Below, in pieces: positions 44,352-54,860 of a DNA stretch of 64,000 nt. Position numbers and translations under genes: made by a program. Location of the stretch: NCBI GenBank assembly GCA_020853525.1, contig JADYYS010000030.1, positions 62,001-126,000 on the forward strand, given 5' to 3'. The notes under the pieces are model-generated. The model made no database searches. It was not told where the DNA came from and was given only the letters and a program-made list of their open reading frames with translations. Source of the stretch: Ardenticatenales bacterium. GTDB lineage: Bacteria; Chloroflexota; Anaerolineae; Epilineales; Epilineaceae. Every line of letters starts with the position of its first letter. Position 1 is the stretch's first letter.

Positions 44352-44357
44352 AGTATA
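44352..44357 (-). promoter_or_regulatory. -10 of the beta-helix gene
   Basis: TATACT on the minus strand, about 100 bases before ATG 44253; a weak TGTGCC lies 17 bases further upstream as a possible -35. Confidence 0.4.
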
Positions 44358-44408
44358 CCGTCGATGTCGTCGGCGGCACACGGCCGGCGGCGGAGGACGA
44401 TCACCGTG

Positions 44409-45689
44409 CTACAGCGGCGGCGTGGGTGTGGCGTTCGGCGAGTAGAAGAGGCGGAAAACGCGCATGCCGGCATCGTCCGCCACGAGCAGCGCACCGTCCG
44501 CACCGACGACGATGTCCGCCGGGCGTCCCCACAGGCGCGTGTCGGGCTTCATCCAGCCGGTCGCGAAATCGCGCACCTGTCCGGTCGGCGCGCCGTCTGC
44601 GAACGGTACGAACAGGATCTTGTACGCCTGCAGCATGATCTGCACGTCCGACCCGTGGCTGGCGACGAAGAGTCCGCCGTCATATTCGGACGGGAACGCG
44701 CCGCCGTCGTAGAACGCGGCGCCCATCAACCCGGTGTGTGCGGCAAACGCGATGACCGGCGGCTGCGTCGCAGCACAAAGATCTGCGCCGGCGCCAAGCT
44801 GCGGATCGGGGCGTCGGTCCCCGACGCAAAACGGCCAGCCGAACTCGGCACCGGGGCCGATCCGGTTCAGCTCGTCCGGCGGAGAAGCCTCGCCGAGGTC
44901 GTCGCGCGCCCGGTCGGTCACCCAGACCTCGCCGCTGCGCGAATCGATGGCGATGCCGCTCGGCGCACGCATGCCCGAGCTGTAGCGCGACGTGCGCGAA
45001 CCGTCTGCCAGGATCCGCAGCACGGACGCCCGTCGCACGTCGTCCTCGACGCAGGCGTTGCAGCTGGCGCCCACCCCCATGAACAGGTGGCCAAGGCGGT
45101 TGACGGCCAGTGGACGGCCGCGCACCCGCCCGCCCGCCGGCAGCGGGACGACGGGTTCGGGCGCCGCCACGGCCGCCAGGTCCCCCGAGCGGTACGGGAA
45201 GCGCACGAGACCGTCCTCGTTGGCGACCCAGAGGTGGTCGCCCCAGAAAGCGAGGCCGTCCGGCGCATTGAGACCGGGGCCCTCCCACCACACCAGCATG
45301 CGGTCTGCGAACCCGTCGCCGTTGCGATCCGGCAGGACGACGATTCGGTTATCGCGGGCGAGTGAGCCGAAGATGTCCCCGTTCGGAGCACGGGCAAGGC
45401 GAGCGATCGGACCGACCGCGTCCGCATACACGCTCGCCCGGAAGCCGGGCGCCAACTGGAGCGGCTCGGGCGGCTCGACGACGACGGTCGCCGCGACGGA
45501 CGGCGTCGGCGACGGGCCGGGAGTCGGCGTGGCGGTGAAGATGACGCCGCCCTTGCCCGATGGGGGCGTGTCCTCGATCCCGTGCGGGGACCGCGCCATC
45601 ATCGAGGGCCGCTGCGTGCACGCCGCTCCCGACGCGAGGATCGTGAGGACGACGGCCGATGCGGCCGCGCGGCGGATGGGGCGCTTCAT
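44409..45689 (-). CDS. PQQ-type sugar dehydrogenase (GDH/sorbosone family)
   Basis: A 426-residue exported protein. The signal region VVLTILASGAACTQ resembles a lipoprotein signal but the lipobox is imperfect. After a Pro/Thr linker, a six-bladed soluble-glucose-dehydrogenase-like propeller begins LAPGFRASVYADAVG and contains GDIFGSLARDNRI, LNAPDGLAFWGDHLWV, GMRAPSGIAIDSRSGEVWVTD and LWGRPADIVVGADGALLVADD. Related proteins oxidise sugars using PQQ; no PQQ-synthesis gene is present here. ATG 45689 was chosen because the promoter -10 at 45714-45719 is too close to ATG 45704. The first ~70 residues are low in structure. Confidence 0.85.
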   Translation of the reverse strand: MKRPIRRAAASAVVLTILASGAACTQRPSMMARSPHGIEDTPPSGKGGVIFTATPTPGPSPTPSVAATVVVEPPEPLQLAPGFRASVYADAVGPIARLARAPNGDIFGSLARDNRIVVLPDRNGDGFADRMLVWWEGPGLNAPDGLAFWGDHLWVANEDGLVRFPYRSGDLAAVAAPEPVVPLPAGGRVRGRPLAVNRLGHLFMGVGASCNACVEDDVRRASVLRILADGSRTSRYSSGMRAPSGIAIDSRSGEVWVTDRARDDLGEASPPDELNRIGPGAEFGWPFCVGDRRPDPQLGAGADLCAATQPPVIAFAAHTGLMGAAFYDGGAFPSEYDGGLFVASHGSDVQIMLQAYKILFVPFADGAPTGQVRDFATGWMKPDTRLWGRPADIVVGADGALLVADDAGMRVFRLFYSPNATPTPPL

Positions 45690-45713
45690 GTCCTTCCACG
45701 TCATCGGTCGACG

Positions 45714-45742
45714 ATTGTACCGGGGTGCGGACGACTTCCGAA
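45714..45742 (-). promoter_or_regulatory. Promoter of the PQQ dehydrogenase gene
   Basis: On the minus strand, TTCGGA (45742-45737), 17 bases, TACAAT (45719-45714). Its -35 overlaps the -35 of the divergent CysRS/MshC-like promoter. Confidence 0.5.
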
Positions 45743-45764
45743 ACCGCGCCCGCCCCCGTATACT
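45736..45764 (+). promoter_or_regulatory. Promoter of the CysRS/MshC-like gene
   Basis: TTCCGA (45736-45741), 17 bases, TATACT (45759-45764), about 55 bases before ATG 45821. The two divergent -35 boxes share the TTCCGAA core. Confidence 0.55.
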
Positions 45765-45820
45765 CGCGGCCCGCCCGCCGGCCCGTCCGCCGGCCCGGAA
45801 TTCGAGCAAGGACCGTTCGG

Positions 45821-47113
45821 ATGCGCCTCTTCAACAGCGCGGCCAACGCCGTCGAGAGATTCCGGCCGCGGCCGGGACTGCCGGTCAGCCTGTACGTCTG
45901 CGGGATCACACCGTACGACACGACCCATCTGGGCCATGCGTTCACGTACGTGACCTTCGACGTCCTACAGCGGCACATGCAGGTCGTTCACCGGTGGCCG
46001 ACCCGTTATGTCCAGAACTTGACGGACATCGACGACGACGTGTTGCGCAAGGCCGCCGCCACCGGAGAGGACTGGCGGGCGCTCGGCCTGCGCTGGACGG
46101 ACATCCTGCGCGCCGACCTCGGACGCCTCGGGCTCTTGCCGCCCGAGGTCTTCCCCGGTGCCACGAGCAGCATGCCGGCGATCATCGACGACGTCGCGCG
46201 CCTGCTCGGCCTTGGCCGCGCGTACGAGCGCGGGGGTTCGGTCTACTTCCGGACCGCCGCCGACGGCGCCTTCGGCGAGCTGGCCGGCCTGCCCCGGCCG
46301 GATCTGTTGGCGCTGGCCAACGAGCGGGGCAACGACCCCGCCGATCCGAACAAGGAAGATCCGCTCGACTTCGTGCTCTGGCAGGCCGGTCGACCGGGTG
46401 AGCCGGCATGGCGCAGCCCTTGGTCCGTCGGCAGGCCCGGCTGGCACATCGAGTGCTCAACCCTGGCGACCCACCACCTCGGTGCCCCGGTCGACGTGCA
46501 CGGCGGCGGCGGCGACCTGATCTTTCCGCACCATGCCTGTGAGATTGCGCAGTCCGAACCCCTGACGGGCATCCGGCCCTGGGTGCGGTTCTGGATGCAT
46601 GTGGCGATGGTTCGCATGGACGGCGAAAAGATGAGCAAGAGCCTCGGCAACCTCGTGCTCGTGCGGGACCTGCTCGCCTCGCACGAAGCGGACACCGTCC
46701 GGCTCTACCTGCTCAGCCACCATTGGCGCACCGCTTGGGAGTGGTCTCGCGATCGGTTCGAGGCCTGCGATGCATCGCGCCAGGCGCTCCATGCGGCCAT
46801 GCGGCGTGCGAGCGGCAGCGGTCGCGAGCTGGACGTCACGAGCTTCGGGCCCCGCGCCACCGCCGCGCTCGACAACGATCTCGACACGCCGACCGCCGTG
46901 GCCGCGCTGCGCGACTTGGCCGATGCGATCCTCGACGCGCCTGCGGGCGCCGACGTACGCGGCGCGCAGGACGTCCTCGAGGCCGTCGGCCACCGGATCC
47001 TCGGCCTCTGGCTGCGCCCGCTCGACGACGTGCCACCCGCCGAGAAGGCGCCGTGGCCCGAACCGATTGTCGCCCCGCCTGACGTCGTGCTGCCCGGCGA
47101 GCTGGCGCGCTAG
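45821..47113 (+). CDS. Cysteinyl-tRNA synthetase family ligase, MshC-like
   Basis: A 430-residue class I ligase. [16 protein letters not shown] (25-40) with zinc-binding Cys27 and the HIGH motif, WHIECS (Cys212), FPHH with Glu241, and the KMSKS loop at 270-274 form a complete cysteine-activating core. Several blocks are closer to MshC (cysteine:GlcN-inositol ligase of mycothiol synthesis) than to Cys[29 protein letters not shown] and GRPGWH. The CysRS C-terminal anticodon-recognition segment (about 60-70 residues) is absent, as in MshC. Against this, [12 protein letters not shown] is CysRS-like. It is either a truncated CysRS or an amine-cysteine ligase. ATG 45821 has AAGGA eight bases upstream, with a divergent promoter; its TAG stop shares a CTAG with the convergent DUF255 gene. 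Confidence 0.8.
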   Translation: MRLFNSAANAVERFRPRPGLPVSLYVCGITPYDTTHLGHAFTYVTFDVLQRHMQVVHRWPTRYVQNLTDIDDDVLRKAAATGEDWRALGLRWTDILRADLGRLGLLPPEVFPGATSSMPAIIDDVARLLGLGRAYERGGSVYFRTAADGAFGELAGLPRPDLLALANERGNDPADPNKEDPLDFVLWQAGRPGEPAWRSPWSVGRPGWHIECSTLATHHLGAPVDVHGGGGDLIFPHHACEIAQSEPLTGIRPWVRFWMHVAMVRMDGEKMSKSLGNLVLVRDLLASHEADTVRLYLLSHHWRTAWEWSRDRFEACDASRQALHAAMRRASGSGRELDVTSFGPRATAALDNDLDTPTAVAALRDLADAILDAPAGADVRGAQDVLEAVGHRILGLWLRPLDDVPPAEKAPWPEPIVAPPDVVLPGELAR

Positions 47114-49164
47114 CGGGCCCCGGACGCGCCCCCGTCCGTCGCCGCGAGATCCGACGCGAGCTCGGCCGGTTCGTCGACGGGCCGCAGGCAGCGACCGCGG
47201 ACGCAGACTTCAGCGGTCATGCGCCGTCCCGCGGACAGCGGCACCGCCGCATCGGCACGTACACGGATCACCGTCCCGACGTTGAACCGCCCATTGACGA
47301 CGCGGGGCAACGGATCGTCGGCGGAGGGCGGCCGATCGAATGTGACCGTGCGCATACCCGCGACGTGCAAGTCGAGCGCGACGAGCGTGTCGCCGAACGC
47401 GAGCGGCGTCGCACGGACCGCCGGCGCCACCGCTGCGAGGGCTGCGGCGGCGCGATCGGCGAGGTCCCCGTCGTCCACGAGCGCGGCGACGCGCAGGAGC
47501 GCCATTGACGCCGCCGCGTTGCCGGAGGGCGTCGCGCCGTCCACGACGTCGCGGACCCGCACGGCCAGCGCCTCGTGGTACGCCGCGGTTCGGTAGAACG
47601 CACCATCCGCGGAACCGGCGAAGTCGGCGACGAGCGAGCGGGCGAGCGCATCGGCTTCGTCCCGCCAGCGCGGATCGAACGTCGCCCCGTACAGGCTCAC
47701 GCAGGCGTTCGCCAGGCACGCGACGTCATCGCAGAACGCCGGAACCCCGACGGCGCCCGAGGCGATGTGATGGGCAAGGCGGCCGGCAGTCGCCGACGAC
47801 CGGACGTGTTCGAAGAGAAACGACGCGGCACTCTCGGCCGCGCGGATCCAATCGGGTTCGCCCAGCGCGGTGCCCGCGCGCGCCAGCGCATCGATCGCCA
47901 GCGCATTCCAACCCACGATGATCTTGGTGTCCGTCGCCGGCGCGGGACGCTGCTCCCGGGCCGCCAACAGTGCCGCACGGATCGTTGCGACGCGGGCGCT
48001 CAGCACGTCGACGCTACAGCCCAGCGCCGCCGCGGTGGCGGCCGGGTCGCGGCGCGCCGTGAGCACCGAGCGGCCGTCATCCGTGTTGCCCGCCGCGAGG
48101 ATGCCGTACCATGTCGCCGCCAGATCGCGGTCGGCGGGCTCGAGCACATCGCTCAGCTCGGCCCGCGTCCAGGTATGGTACGCCCCTTCGCCTTCGGTCG
48201 TGTCGGCGTCCTGCGCACTGAAGAAGCCGCCGTCAGGGCTGCGGAGCGCCTTCAGCACGTAGGTCGCCGTCCGATGCGCGCCTTCGGCGTACCGCGGCGC
48301 CCCCGTCAGCTGGTGGAGCTCGGCCAGCAGCGCGAGCAGCTGGGCGTTGTCGTAGAGCATCTTCTCGTAGTGTGGAACGGTCCAGGTGGCGTCGACGCAG
48401 TAACGATGGAAGCCCCCGGCCAGCTGATCGTGCAGTCCGCCCGCGAGCATGGAGTCCATCGCCGCGGCCACGGCTTCGAGCGGCGCGGCCGCTCCCGTCC
48501 GGGCGTGACGGCGCAGCAGAAACGCCAACGCGCCGGCCTGCGGGAACTTGGGCGCACCGCCGAATCCGCCGCCGACCGGATCGATCATCGCCAGGAGCCG
48601 CTCGGTGGCCCCGGCCAGCAACGCGTCGTCCGGCGCGTCGAGCGCGACGTCGGCGCTCGGCGGTGACGCGTCGCTGAGCGCTGCGACGAGCGCGTCGGCA
48701 TGGGACTCGATGTCCGACCGCCGCGTCCGCCACGCGTCGGCGACGGACGTGACGACATCGCGCCAGGCGGGCAGGCCATGGCGGGCCGTCGGCGGAAAGT
48801 ACGTACCGGCATAGAACGGGCGGCCATCGGGAGAGGCGAACACGCTGAGCGGCCAGCCCCCGCGGCCGGTCAGCGCCTGCAACGCGTCCATGTACACGGC
48901 ATCGACGTCCGGGCGCTCCTCCTGGTCCACCTTGACGTTCACGAACGCGGCGTTCATCAGCGCCGCGACTGCTGGGTCGTCGAACGATTCGTGGGCCATG
49001 ACGTGGCACCAGTGGCAGCTGGAGTAGCCGATCGAAATGAAGAGCGGGCGATCGAGGCGAGCGGCCTCGGCCAGCGCAGCCGTGCCCCACGGCCACCAGT
49101 CGACCGGGTTCGAACCGTGCTGCAACAGATAGGGCGACGTTGCGCTCGACAGACGTTCGGCCAT
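47110..49164 (-). CDS. DUF255 thioredoxin-domain protein (YyaL/SSP411-like)
   Basis: A 684-residue cytoplasmic protein. The N-terminal thioredoxin-like DUF255 domain has [10 protein letters not shown] and the redox-type Cys50-His-Trp-Cys53 motif in [15 protein letters not shown], followed by an (alpha/alpha)6 barrel (about 200-600) with [27 protein letters not shown], the family signature. Function is unknown; relatives are linked to N-acyl-glucosamine or sugar handling by fold. ATG 49164 lies after GGAGGG. It is convergent with the CysRS/MshC-like gene (4-base overlap, CTAG) and lies downstream of the terminator that ends the BTAD regulator gene. Confidence 0.92.
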   Translation of the reverse strand: MAERLSSATSPYLLQHGSNPVDWWPWGTAALAEAARLDRPLFISIGYSSCHWCHVMAHESFDDPAVAALMNAAFVNVKVDQEERPDVDAVYMDALQALTGRGGWPLSVFASPDGRPFYAGTYFPPTARHGLPAWRDVVTSVADAWRTRRSDIESHADALVAALSDASPPSADVALDAPDDALLAGATERLLAMIDPVGGGFGGAPKFPQAGALAFLLRRHARTGAAAPLEAVAAAMDSMLAGGLHDQLAGGFHRYCVDATWTVPHYEKMLYDNAQLLALLAELHQLTGAPRYAEGAHRTATYVLKALRSPDGGFFSAQDADTTEGEGAYHTWTRAELSDVLEPADRDLAATWYGILAAGNTDDGRSVLTARRDPAATAAALGCSVDVLSARVATIRAALLAAREQRPAPATDTKIIVGWNALAIDALARAGTALGEPDWIRAAESAASFLFEHVRSSATAGRLAHHIASGAVGVPAFCDDVACLANACVSLYGATFDPRWRDEADALARSLVADFAGSADGAFYRTAAYHEALAVRVRDVVDGATPSGNAAASMALLRVAALVDDGDLADRAAAALAAVAPAVRATPLAFGDTLVALDLHVAGMRTVTFDRPPSADDPLPRVVNGRFNVGTVIRVRADAAVPLSAGRRMTAEVCVRGRCLRPVDEPAELASDLAATDGGASGAR

Positions 49165-49200
49165 CTCCAGCCCTCCCATGCGCCCGGTCACATGTTCACA

Positions 49201-49239
49201 AGAAAACAAACGGGCGAGCCCCCCCGCTCGCCCGTTTGT
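49201..49239 (-). terminator. Rho-independent terminator of the BTAD regulator gene
   Basis: A perfect 14-base-pair GC-rich stem (5' arm 49239-49226, 3' arm 49219-49206) with a six-base loop, followed on the minus strand by TTTTCT (49205-49200). It is 60 bases after the regulator stop and would end that transcript before the DUF255 gene. Confidence 0.92.
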
Positions 49240-49297
49240 CAACCATGGCCCCCATCTTGCGACGGGGCCCCCCATGGGGAGAGAGTCTTCTCGTCGG

Positions 49298-52200
49298 CTA
49301 GGCGCGCGTTTCCAGGAGCCGCGCGACGTGCGCCGCCCGGCCGTGCGCACCGGCACGGTTGAACGTCTCCAACGCGCTCTGAAGGTGGTCGACGGCGTCG
49401 TCGCCGCGGCCCATATGGAGCAAGGCGGCGCCGAACGCCGCCTCGGTCTTCGCGCGCTCGTGCCGGTCGGACAGCATCTCGAATACGGCGAGGCTGGTCT
49501 GGAAGTGCTCCTCTGCCGCGCTGGCGTTCGGCTCGCTGACGGCCTTCACCTGACCGAGCACCCGGTGCGCCACGCCGATGAACGCCGGCACGCCCAGTTG
49601 CTCCGCCGCATGGAGCGCTTCCGCCGCCCGCTCCGCCGCGGCAGCGACCTCGCCGGCCGCGAGATCGCGCTGCGCCATGACCCGCCGGATCTCCGGCACG
49701 AGCCACGATGCGCCGACGCTCTGCGCCGCGACATCCGCCTCTGAAAGCCGCTCCGCCGCCGCCGCGTGCCGGCCGAGGTGCGTTTCGATGAGCGCCAGGT
49801 TCGTCAGCGCGATCGCGCGGCCGTAGTGATCGGCGATCGCCTCCTTGATCAACAGGCTTTCGCTGTAGCGCGCCAAAGCCGCTTCGTCGTCACCGGCATG
49901 GTAGTGGACGACGCCCAGGTTGTTGAGGACCGTCGCCTCGCCGAGCCGGTCGCCCAACTGCCGCTTAAGCGCCAGGCTGCGCGTTAGGTTGTCCAGCGCC
50001 AGGGCGTACGCATCCCCGTGCAGGTGGGCCATACCGACCGTGTTCCGCAGCCACGCCTCGGCTTGCAGGCGCTCCGCGTCCGTCAGCGCGTTGCTCACGG
50101 CAAGCACCGTCAACGCGTCCTTGCCGAGCGACAACGCCTCGCTCACCCGGCCGAGACGCACATAGACCGTCGCCAAGCCATCGGCCGTGCGCAGCGCGGC
50201 CAGCGTGGCCGGGTGGCTGCGCAGGTGATCGCGGGCGCGGAGGTAAGCGGCGATCGCAGCGTCGAACTCGCCGCGGCGCTCGTACGCGCGGCCGATGCAG
50301 CGCTCGAGCTCGGCCCTGGCGCCATCGTCCGGCGCGTGCTGCAGCGCCTCGGTGTACGTGAGCACGGCCTCGCGTGCGCGGCCGAGGGCCACAAACGCGT
50401 GGCCCGCGCCCGACAGCGCCGCGTACTGCTCCGGCGCGGTCGCCGCCAGCTGGCGCGCCGAACGGAAGTGCAGCAGCGCGTTCTCGGCGGCGTACACGGC
50501 CAGTGCCGCGTCGCCCGCGCGCAACGACCACGCGCAAGCGCGGTCGCGCACGCCCCCGCGCAGGTAGTGATAGGCGATTCGGTCGGGCTCCGCCACCGTG
50601 GCGGTCTCGAGCTGTCCGGCTACCTGGCGGTGAAGGTACTGGCGCCGCGCCGATGACAATCGGCCGTAGATCCGGTCGCGCACGAGCGCGTGCGCAAAGT
50701 CGTAATGGGCCGTCAGGCCGTCGTTGTCCGCCTCCCGCCAGAGGCCGGCCACGAGGAGCTCGTCGAGCCCGTCGAGCGCCGCAGGCGCCGGCAGGCCGCT
50801 GATGCGCTGCACGACATCGAACTCGATGTCGCGGCGCAGGACGGACGCGGCGTCGGCCAACGTGCGCGCGTCGTCGGACAGCCGATCGAGGCGGGCATCG
50901 ACGATCTGCCCGACGCTGACGGGCACGGGCAGTTCGGCGTAGCCGCCCTCGGCCGTGCCGGCCGTCGTCGTCCACCCCTGCCCGTCCGCCTCGACGCTCA
51001 GCGTGCCCTGCTCGAAGAGGGCGCGCAGCGTTTCGACGACGAAGAACGGATTGCCGCCCGTGCGCTGCACGAGCTGAGCGCCGAATTCGGTCGGCGGCAC
51101 GTCGGCGCCGGACAGCGCCTGAACGAGCGAGGCCGTCTCGGCGGTGGAAAGCGGGCTGAGCACGTGCTTGGTGCCCGCCTGCTCGATCGAGCGGTGCAGC
51201 GCGCGCCGGTCCGCGGCGACGTCGGCGTCGCGCGCGGTTACGACGAGCAGGCAGCGCGTCGCGGCCACGGAGCGGGCGAGCGAAGCGAACAACGACAGCG
51301 ATGACTCGTCGGCCCAGTGGAGATCCTCGACGACGAACAGGACCGGGGCATCCTCCGCGGCAGCAGCCACCACGGCGCACACCGCCTCGAACAGTCGGTC
51401 CCGGTCGCGCAGCCCGTCGAGCGGGGCGTTGCGCCCATCCTCGACCGAGCTCTCGATCTCGGGCAGCAGGCGCGCGATCTCGCGGAGCCAAACCCGCGGC
51501 ACGGGCAATGCCAGGAGCTCGTCGGGCGCCAGTCCGTCGCGCAGCGCCTGGATGAGCGGGGCATACGGCGCCTGGGCCGTCGCCTCGTGGCACCGTCCGT
51601 ACCACACGCGATCGTGCGCCGCCACGGCATCGGCCAGATCGGCCACGAGCCGTGACTTGCCGATGCCGGCCTCTCCCGCCAGCACGACCACCCCGCCGCG
51701 GCCCTCGACCGCGGCCGCCCACGCCTCGGACAGCGAACGGCGTTCGTGCGCCCGGCCGACGAGCGGACCCATCTGCTCGGCCAGCGGCCCCGGCAGGCCG
51801 CCCGGGACGCGCGCCTGACGCGCACGATCGGCGGCCGCACGCGCCACCGCTGCCGGGGGGGCGGACTGCGCCTCGCCGAGCGGAGCGTCGGACTTGATCG
51901 CCTCGAACAACCGTGTCGTGCTCTCGAGCGGCCGGATGCCGAGCTCGGCATCGAGCAGCGCCTCACAGAGCTTGAACTGCGACAGCGCTGCGGCCCGCTG
52001 GCCGCTGCGCGCCAGATAGAGCATCAGCGCCTGGTGCACTTCCTCTCGCAGCGGGTCGACGGCCAGCACGCGGCGCGCGAACGCCGCGGCCCGATCGAAT
52101 CGCTCGACCGACGCGTTGTGTCGCCCGAGGCGCCAAGCCGCCCGCACGTACAGGTTGAGGTACCGCTCGCGCTCGACGACGAGCCAGTCATCGAATTCCG

Positions 52201-52618
52201 GCGCATCCGGCACGGCCACGCCTTCGAGGAACGTGCCGTTGTAGGCGGCGACGGCTGCCTCGGCGGCCGCCTCATCGAAGCCGTCGCCGTCCGCCGCACC
52301 GGCCTCGAGCGTTGCCAAGTCCAATCGGACGATCTTCTCGGGGCGAAGCCCGACACGGGTTCGCTCGACGAAGAGCACGTCGCTCGCGTCGCCGAGGGCG
52401 CGCCGGACGTCGTACAGCGCCGTGCGAAGCGATGCGAGCGCGTTCCGTTCAGGGACGTCCGGCCAGAACAACCCGCTGAGCCGCTCTCGGGCGTGCATCT
52501 GTCGGGTGGCCACCAGGTATCCGAGCAGCGCCGGAACGCGTCCGCTGCCCATGGGCAGCAGACGGCCGTCGACTTCGAACACCGGCGCTCCCAAGAGCCG
52601 GGCCTGAACGTCCGGCAC
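49298..52618 (-). CDS. BTAD/SARP-type transcriptional regulator with ATPase and TPR domains
   Basis: A ~1106-residue regulator. The N-terminal winged-helix ([20 protein letters not shown]...) and BTAD domain (about 90-240, [11 protein letters not shown] at its end) are of SARP type. An AAA/STAND ATPase follows (about 270-620) with Walker [10 protein letters not shown], Walker [13 protein letters not shown] and RTGGNPFF. The C-terminal half is tetratricopeptide repeats ([19 protein letters not shown] and similar). Such proteins are signal-responsive activators, often of secondary metabolism, with ATP-controlled oligomerisation. GTG 52618 is preferred because GAGGAG is six bases before it; ATG 52624 and GTG 52666 are alternatives. 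It ends at a strong terminator; likely promoter at 52719-52746. Confidence 0.9.
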   Translation of the reverse strand: MPDVQARLLGAPVFEVDGRLLPMGSGRVPALLGYLVATRQMHARERLSGLFWPDVPERNALASLRTALYDVRRALGDASDVLFVERTRVGLRPEKIVRLDLATLEAGAADGDGFDEAAAEAAVAAYNGTFLEGVAVPDAPEFDDWLVVERERYLNLYVRAAWRLGRHNASVERFDRAAAFARRVLAVDPLREEVHQALMLYLARSGQRAAALSQFKLCEALLDAELGIRPLESTTRLFEAIKSDAPLGEAQSAPPAAVARAAADRARQARVPGGLPGPLAEQMGPLVGRAHERRSLSEAWAAAVEGRGGVVVLAGEAGIGKSRLVADLADAVAAHDRVWYGRCHEATAQAPYAPLIQALRDGLAPDELLALPVPRVWLREIARLLPEIESSVEDGRNAPLDGLRDRDRLFEAVCAVVAAAAEDAPVLFVVEDLHWADESSLSLFASLARSVAATRCLLVVTARDADVAADRRALHRSIEQAGTKHVLSPLSTAETASLVQALSGADVPPTEFGAQLVQRTGGNPFFVVETLRALFEQGTLSVEADGQGWTTTAGTAEGGYAELPVPVSVGQIVDARLDRLSDDARTLADAASVLRRDIEFDVVQRISGLPAPAALDGLDELLVAGLWREADNDGLTAHYDFAHALVRDRIYGRLSSARRQYLHRQVAGQLETATVAEPDRIAYHYLRGGVRDRACAWSLRAGDAALAVYAAENALLHFRSARQLAATAPEQYAALSGAGHAFVALGRAREAVLTYTEALQHAPDDGARAELERCIGRAYERRGEFDAAIAAYLRARDHLRSHPATLAALRTADGLATVYVRLGRVSEALSLGKDALTVLAVSNALTDAERLQAEAWLRNTVGMAHLHGDAYALALDNLTRSLALKRQLGDRLGEATVLNNLGVVHYHAGDDEAALARYSESLLIKEAIADHYGRAIALTNLALIETHLGRHAAAAERLSEADVAAQSVGASWLVPEIRRVMAQRDLAAGEVAAAAERAAEALHAAEQLGVPAFIGVAHRVLGQVKAVSEPNASAAEEHFQTSLAVFEMLSDRHERAKTEAAFGAALLHMGRGDDAVDHLQSALETFNRAGAHGRAAHVARLLETRA

Positions 52619-52718
52619 GCACATCTCCTCGCAGCGGCGGCGCTTCCAACCCTGAGGTCGAACCACCTGGGGGGCCAGGGCAGGCCGCGCGACGCCTCTC
52701 GACGCCCAGCCGAACCCG

Positions 52719-52746
52719 CATATAGAACGCTTGAACGAAACGCCAA
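52719..52746 (-). promoter_or_regulatory. Promoter of the BTAD regulator
   Basis: On the minus strand, TTGGCG (52746-52741), 16 bases, TATATG (52724-52719), about 100 bases before the start codon, in the gap after the HyuA stop. Confidence 0.4.
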
Positions 52747-52778
52747 GATACGGGCGTTATGTTGGCTTCGCGAAGGAC

Positions 52779-54821
52779 TCACAAACGATCCAGGCGCATG
52801 TCGAAGGCCGGACCTACCCTTCCGCGCCAACCGGCCGCCACCCACGTCGTCGCGTCCTGCTGGACGAGGATCGCCGGCCCGACGAGGTCCGCGCCGATGG
52901 CGAGGCTGGCGCGCTCCACGATCGGGACGCGCGCGTCGGTCCCATCGTCGAGCACGGCGTCCCATGTGCGCGGCCATGCCCCGCCGGCGCTGCCGGCCGG
53001 TGCCGGCACCGGCCGCTGCGCCTCCGAACCGATCGCCCGTACGCGCAGCGTGACGACGGCCACGGGTTCCGCCGCGACGAATCCGAACCGCGCACGATGA
53101 GCGGCCGTGAACGCGCGCTCGATCCGGCCGTCCGCCGGCCACGGCACCGTCAGCGACCACGATTGGCTGGCGTATCGGACATCGGCCGAGCGCTCGACAC
53201 GGGCTGCCGGCGCCCCGCTCAGGCGAGCCAGCGCGGTGCCGGCCTCGCGCCCGAGCGAACCGAAGACGCCGCGCCACTCCGCCGGGCGACCGCCCGCGAC
53301 GACCGAGCGGCTGACCGAGACCGCCGGCACGGCGACCGCCAGCCCGAGCGCGGACAACGCACCGGCCTGGGCCGGAATGCAGATGCGTCGGATGCCCAAC
53401 CGTTCGGCCAAACGACATGCGTGCAGCCCGCCCGCCCCACCGAACGCCACGAGCGTGAGCGTGGCCGGATCGACGCCGCGCCGTACCGAGACCGTCCGCA
53501 GCGCATGCTCCATCGTTGCGTCGGCCACATCCAACGCCGTCCGAGCGGCGTCGGCCGCCGACAGTCCGGCCGCGTCCGCCAGCCGCCCGATCGCACGCCG
53601 GGCCGCGGCGACGTCGAGCATCGCGCGGCCGCCGAGTGCGACGGCGCCGGGCAGCCGGCCCAGCACGACGTGGGCATCCGTGATCGTCGCCAGTGTGCCG
53701 CCGCGGCCGTACGCTGCCGGACCCGGCGATGCGCCGGCGCTCCGCGGGCCGACACGCAGCGCCCCGCCGGCGTCCACGTGCAACAGCGAGCCCCCGCCGG
53801 CCCCAACGGTATGGACATCGACGATCTGGCGTTGGATCGGCAGGCCGTCGAGGACGGCGTCCTGCGTCAGCGGCAGCTTCTCGCCGGCGACGCTGACATC
53901 CGTCGATGTGCCCCCCATGTCGAACGTGAGGATGCCGCCCAGCCCGGCGCGGCGCGCCACCGCCAGCGCGCCCGTCACTCCGGCGGCCGGGCCGGACAGG
54001 ATCATCGTCAGCGGCAGGCGGGCTGCGACCTCCGGCGCGAGCGTCCCGCCATGCGACCCCATCACCGCCAGACGCCGGCCGTCCAGACCGGTGTGAAGCC
54101 GATGGAGGTAGCGCGATGTGCGGGGCCCGACATAGGCGTTCACCACCGTCGCGGTCGCCCGCTCGTACTCGCGGAACTCCGGCAGGACGTCGACGGACAG
54201 GCTGGTAAAGCACGTCGGAGCGCGGCGGGCGAGCGCACCGCCGACGGCGCGCTCGTGGTCCGGGTGCAGATAGGAGAACAGGCAGCACACCGCCGCCGCT
54301 TCCGCGCCCCGCGTGCGCACCTTGCCGGCTGCGACCGCCGCGGCGCGTGGCGTCAGTGGGCGCAGGCAACTGCCGTCTGCGACGACCCGCTCCGGCAGCT
54401 CGACGACGTCGCCGTCGGCCACGAGATTCGGCAGCGGGTCGGGCGCAAGGTCGTAGAGGGCGGTTCGCGCGCCACGACCGAGCGTCAGCAGATCGCCGAA
54501 GCCGGCCGTCGTGAGGAACACCGTTCGCGCGCCGCGCCGTTCGAGGAGCGCGTTCGTGGCGACGGTCGAGCCGTGGACCACCGCCGCCTCGCCGGCCGGG
54601 TCGAGCGACCGGACGGCGGCGAGGACGGCGGCAGCCGGATCATCGGCGGTCGTCGGGAGCTTGAGGAGCTCCAACCGGTCGCCGTCGAGGACCACGCAAT
54701 CCGTGAACGTGCCGCCGACGTCGACGCCGATCACGCGCGGCGGCGCAGCGGGCGTCCCGTCACGCGGCCGCAACGCGATCGCTTCCTCGCCCGGGCGCGG
54801 ATCCGCCGAACCGTCGCGCAC
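52779..54821 (-). CDS. Hydantoinase A / N-methylhydantoinase A family protein (HyuA)
   Basis: A 680-residue protein of the HyuA/OplA family. The N-terminal ATP-binding fold has VIGVDVGGTFTDCVVLDG, and LTMILSGPAAGV, ILTFDMGGTSTDVSV and LTLVAFGGAGGLHAC are the family blocks. ATP-dependent hydrolysis of 5-oxoproline, hydantoins or related ring amides usually needs a HyuB subunit, which is absent nearby, so the activity may differ. Start GTG 54821 is 39 bases after the ACP stop; probably part of the ACP transcript. Substrate unknown. Confidence 0.88.
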   Translation of the reverse strand: MRDGSADPRPGEEAIALRPRDGTPAAPPRVIGVDVGGTFTDCVVLDGDRLELLKLPTTADDPAAAVLAAVRSLDPAGEAAVVHGSTVATNALLERRGARTVFLTTAGFGDLLTLGRGARTALYDLAPDPLPNLVADGDVVELPERVVADGSCLRPLTPRAAAVAAGKVRTRGAEAAAVCCLFSYLHPDHERAVGGALARRAPTCFTSLSVDVLPEFREYERATATVVNAYVGPRTSRYLHRLHTGLDGRRLAVMGSHGGTLAPEVAARLPLTMILSGPAAGVTGALAVARRAGLGGILTFDMGGTSTDVSVAGEKLPLTQDAVLDGLPIQRQIVDVHTVGAGGGSLLHVDAGGALRVGPRSAGASPGPAAYGRGGTLATITDAHVVLGRLPGAVALGGRAMLDVAAARRAIGRLADAAGLSAADAARTALDVADATMEHALRTVSVRRGVDPATLTLVAFGGAGGLHACRLAERLGIRRICIPAQAGALSALGLAVAVPAVSVSRSVVAGGRPAEWRGVFGSLGREAGTALARLSGAPAARVERSADVRYASQSWSLTVPWPADGRIERAFTAAHRARFGFVAAEPVAVVTLRVRAIGSEAQRPVPAPAGSAGGAWPRTWDAVLDDGTDARVPIVERASLAIGADLVGPAILVQQDATTWVAAGWRGRVGPAFDMRLDRL

Positions 54822-54860
54822 GGTGCGGGCCGCAGCCGGATGCCGCGTGCCCGCCGGCCA

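Noticed and set aside
41875-44445. An 856-codon plus-strand frame
   Set aside because: Antisense to the DsbA-like and beta-helix genes; no recognisable protein.
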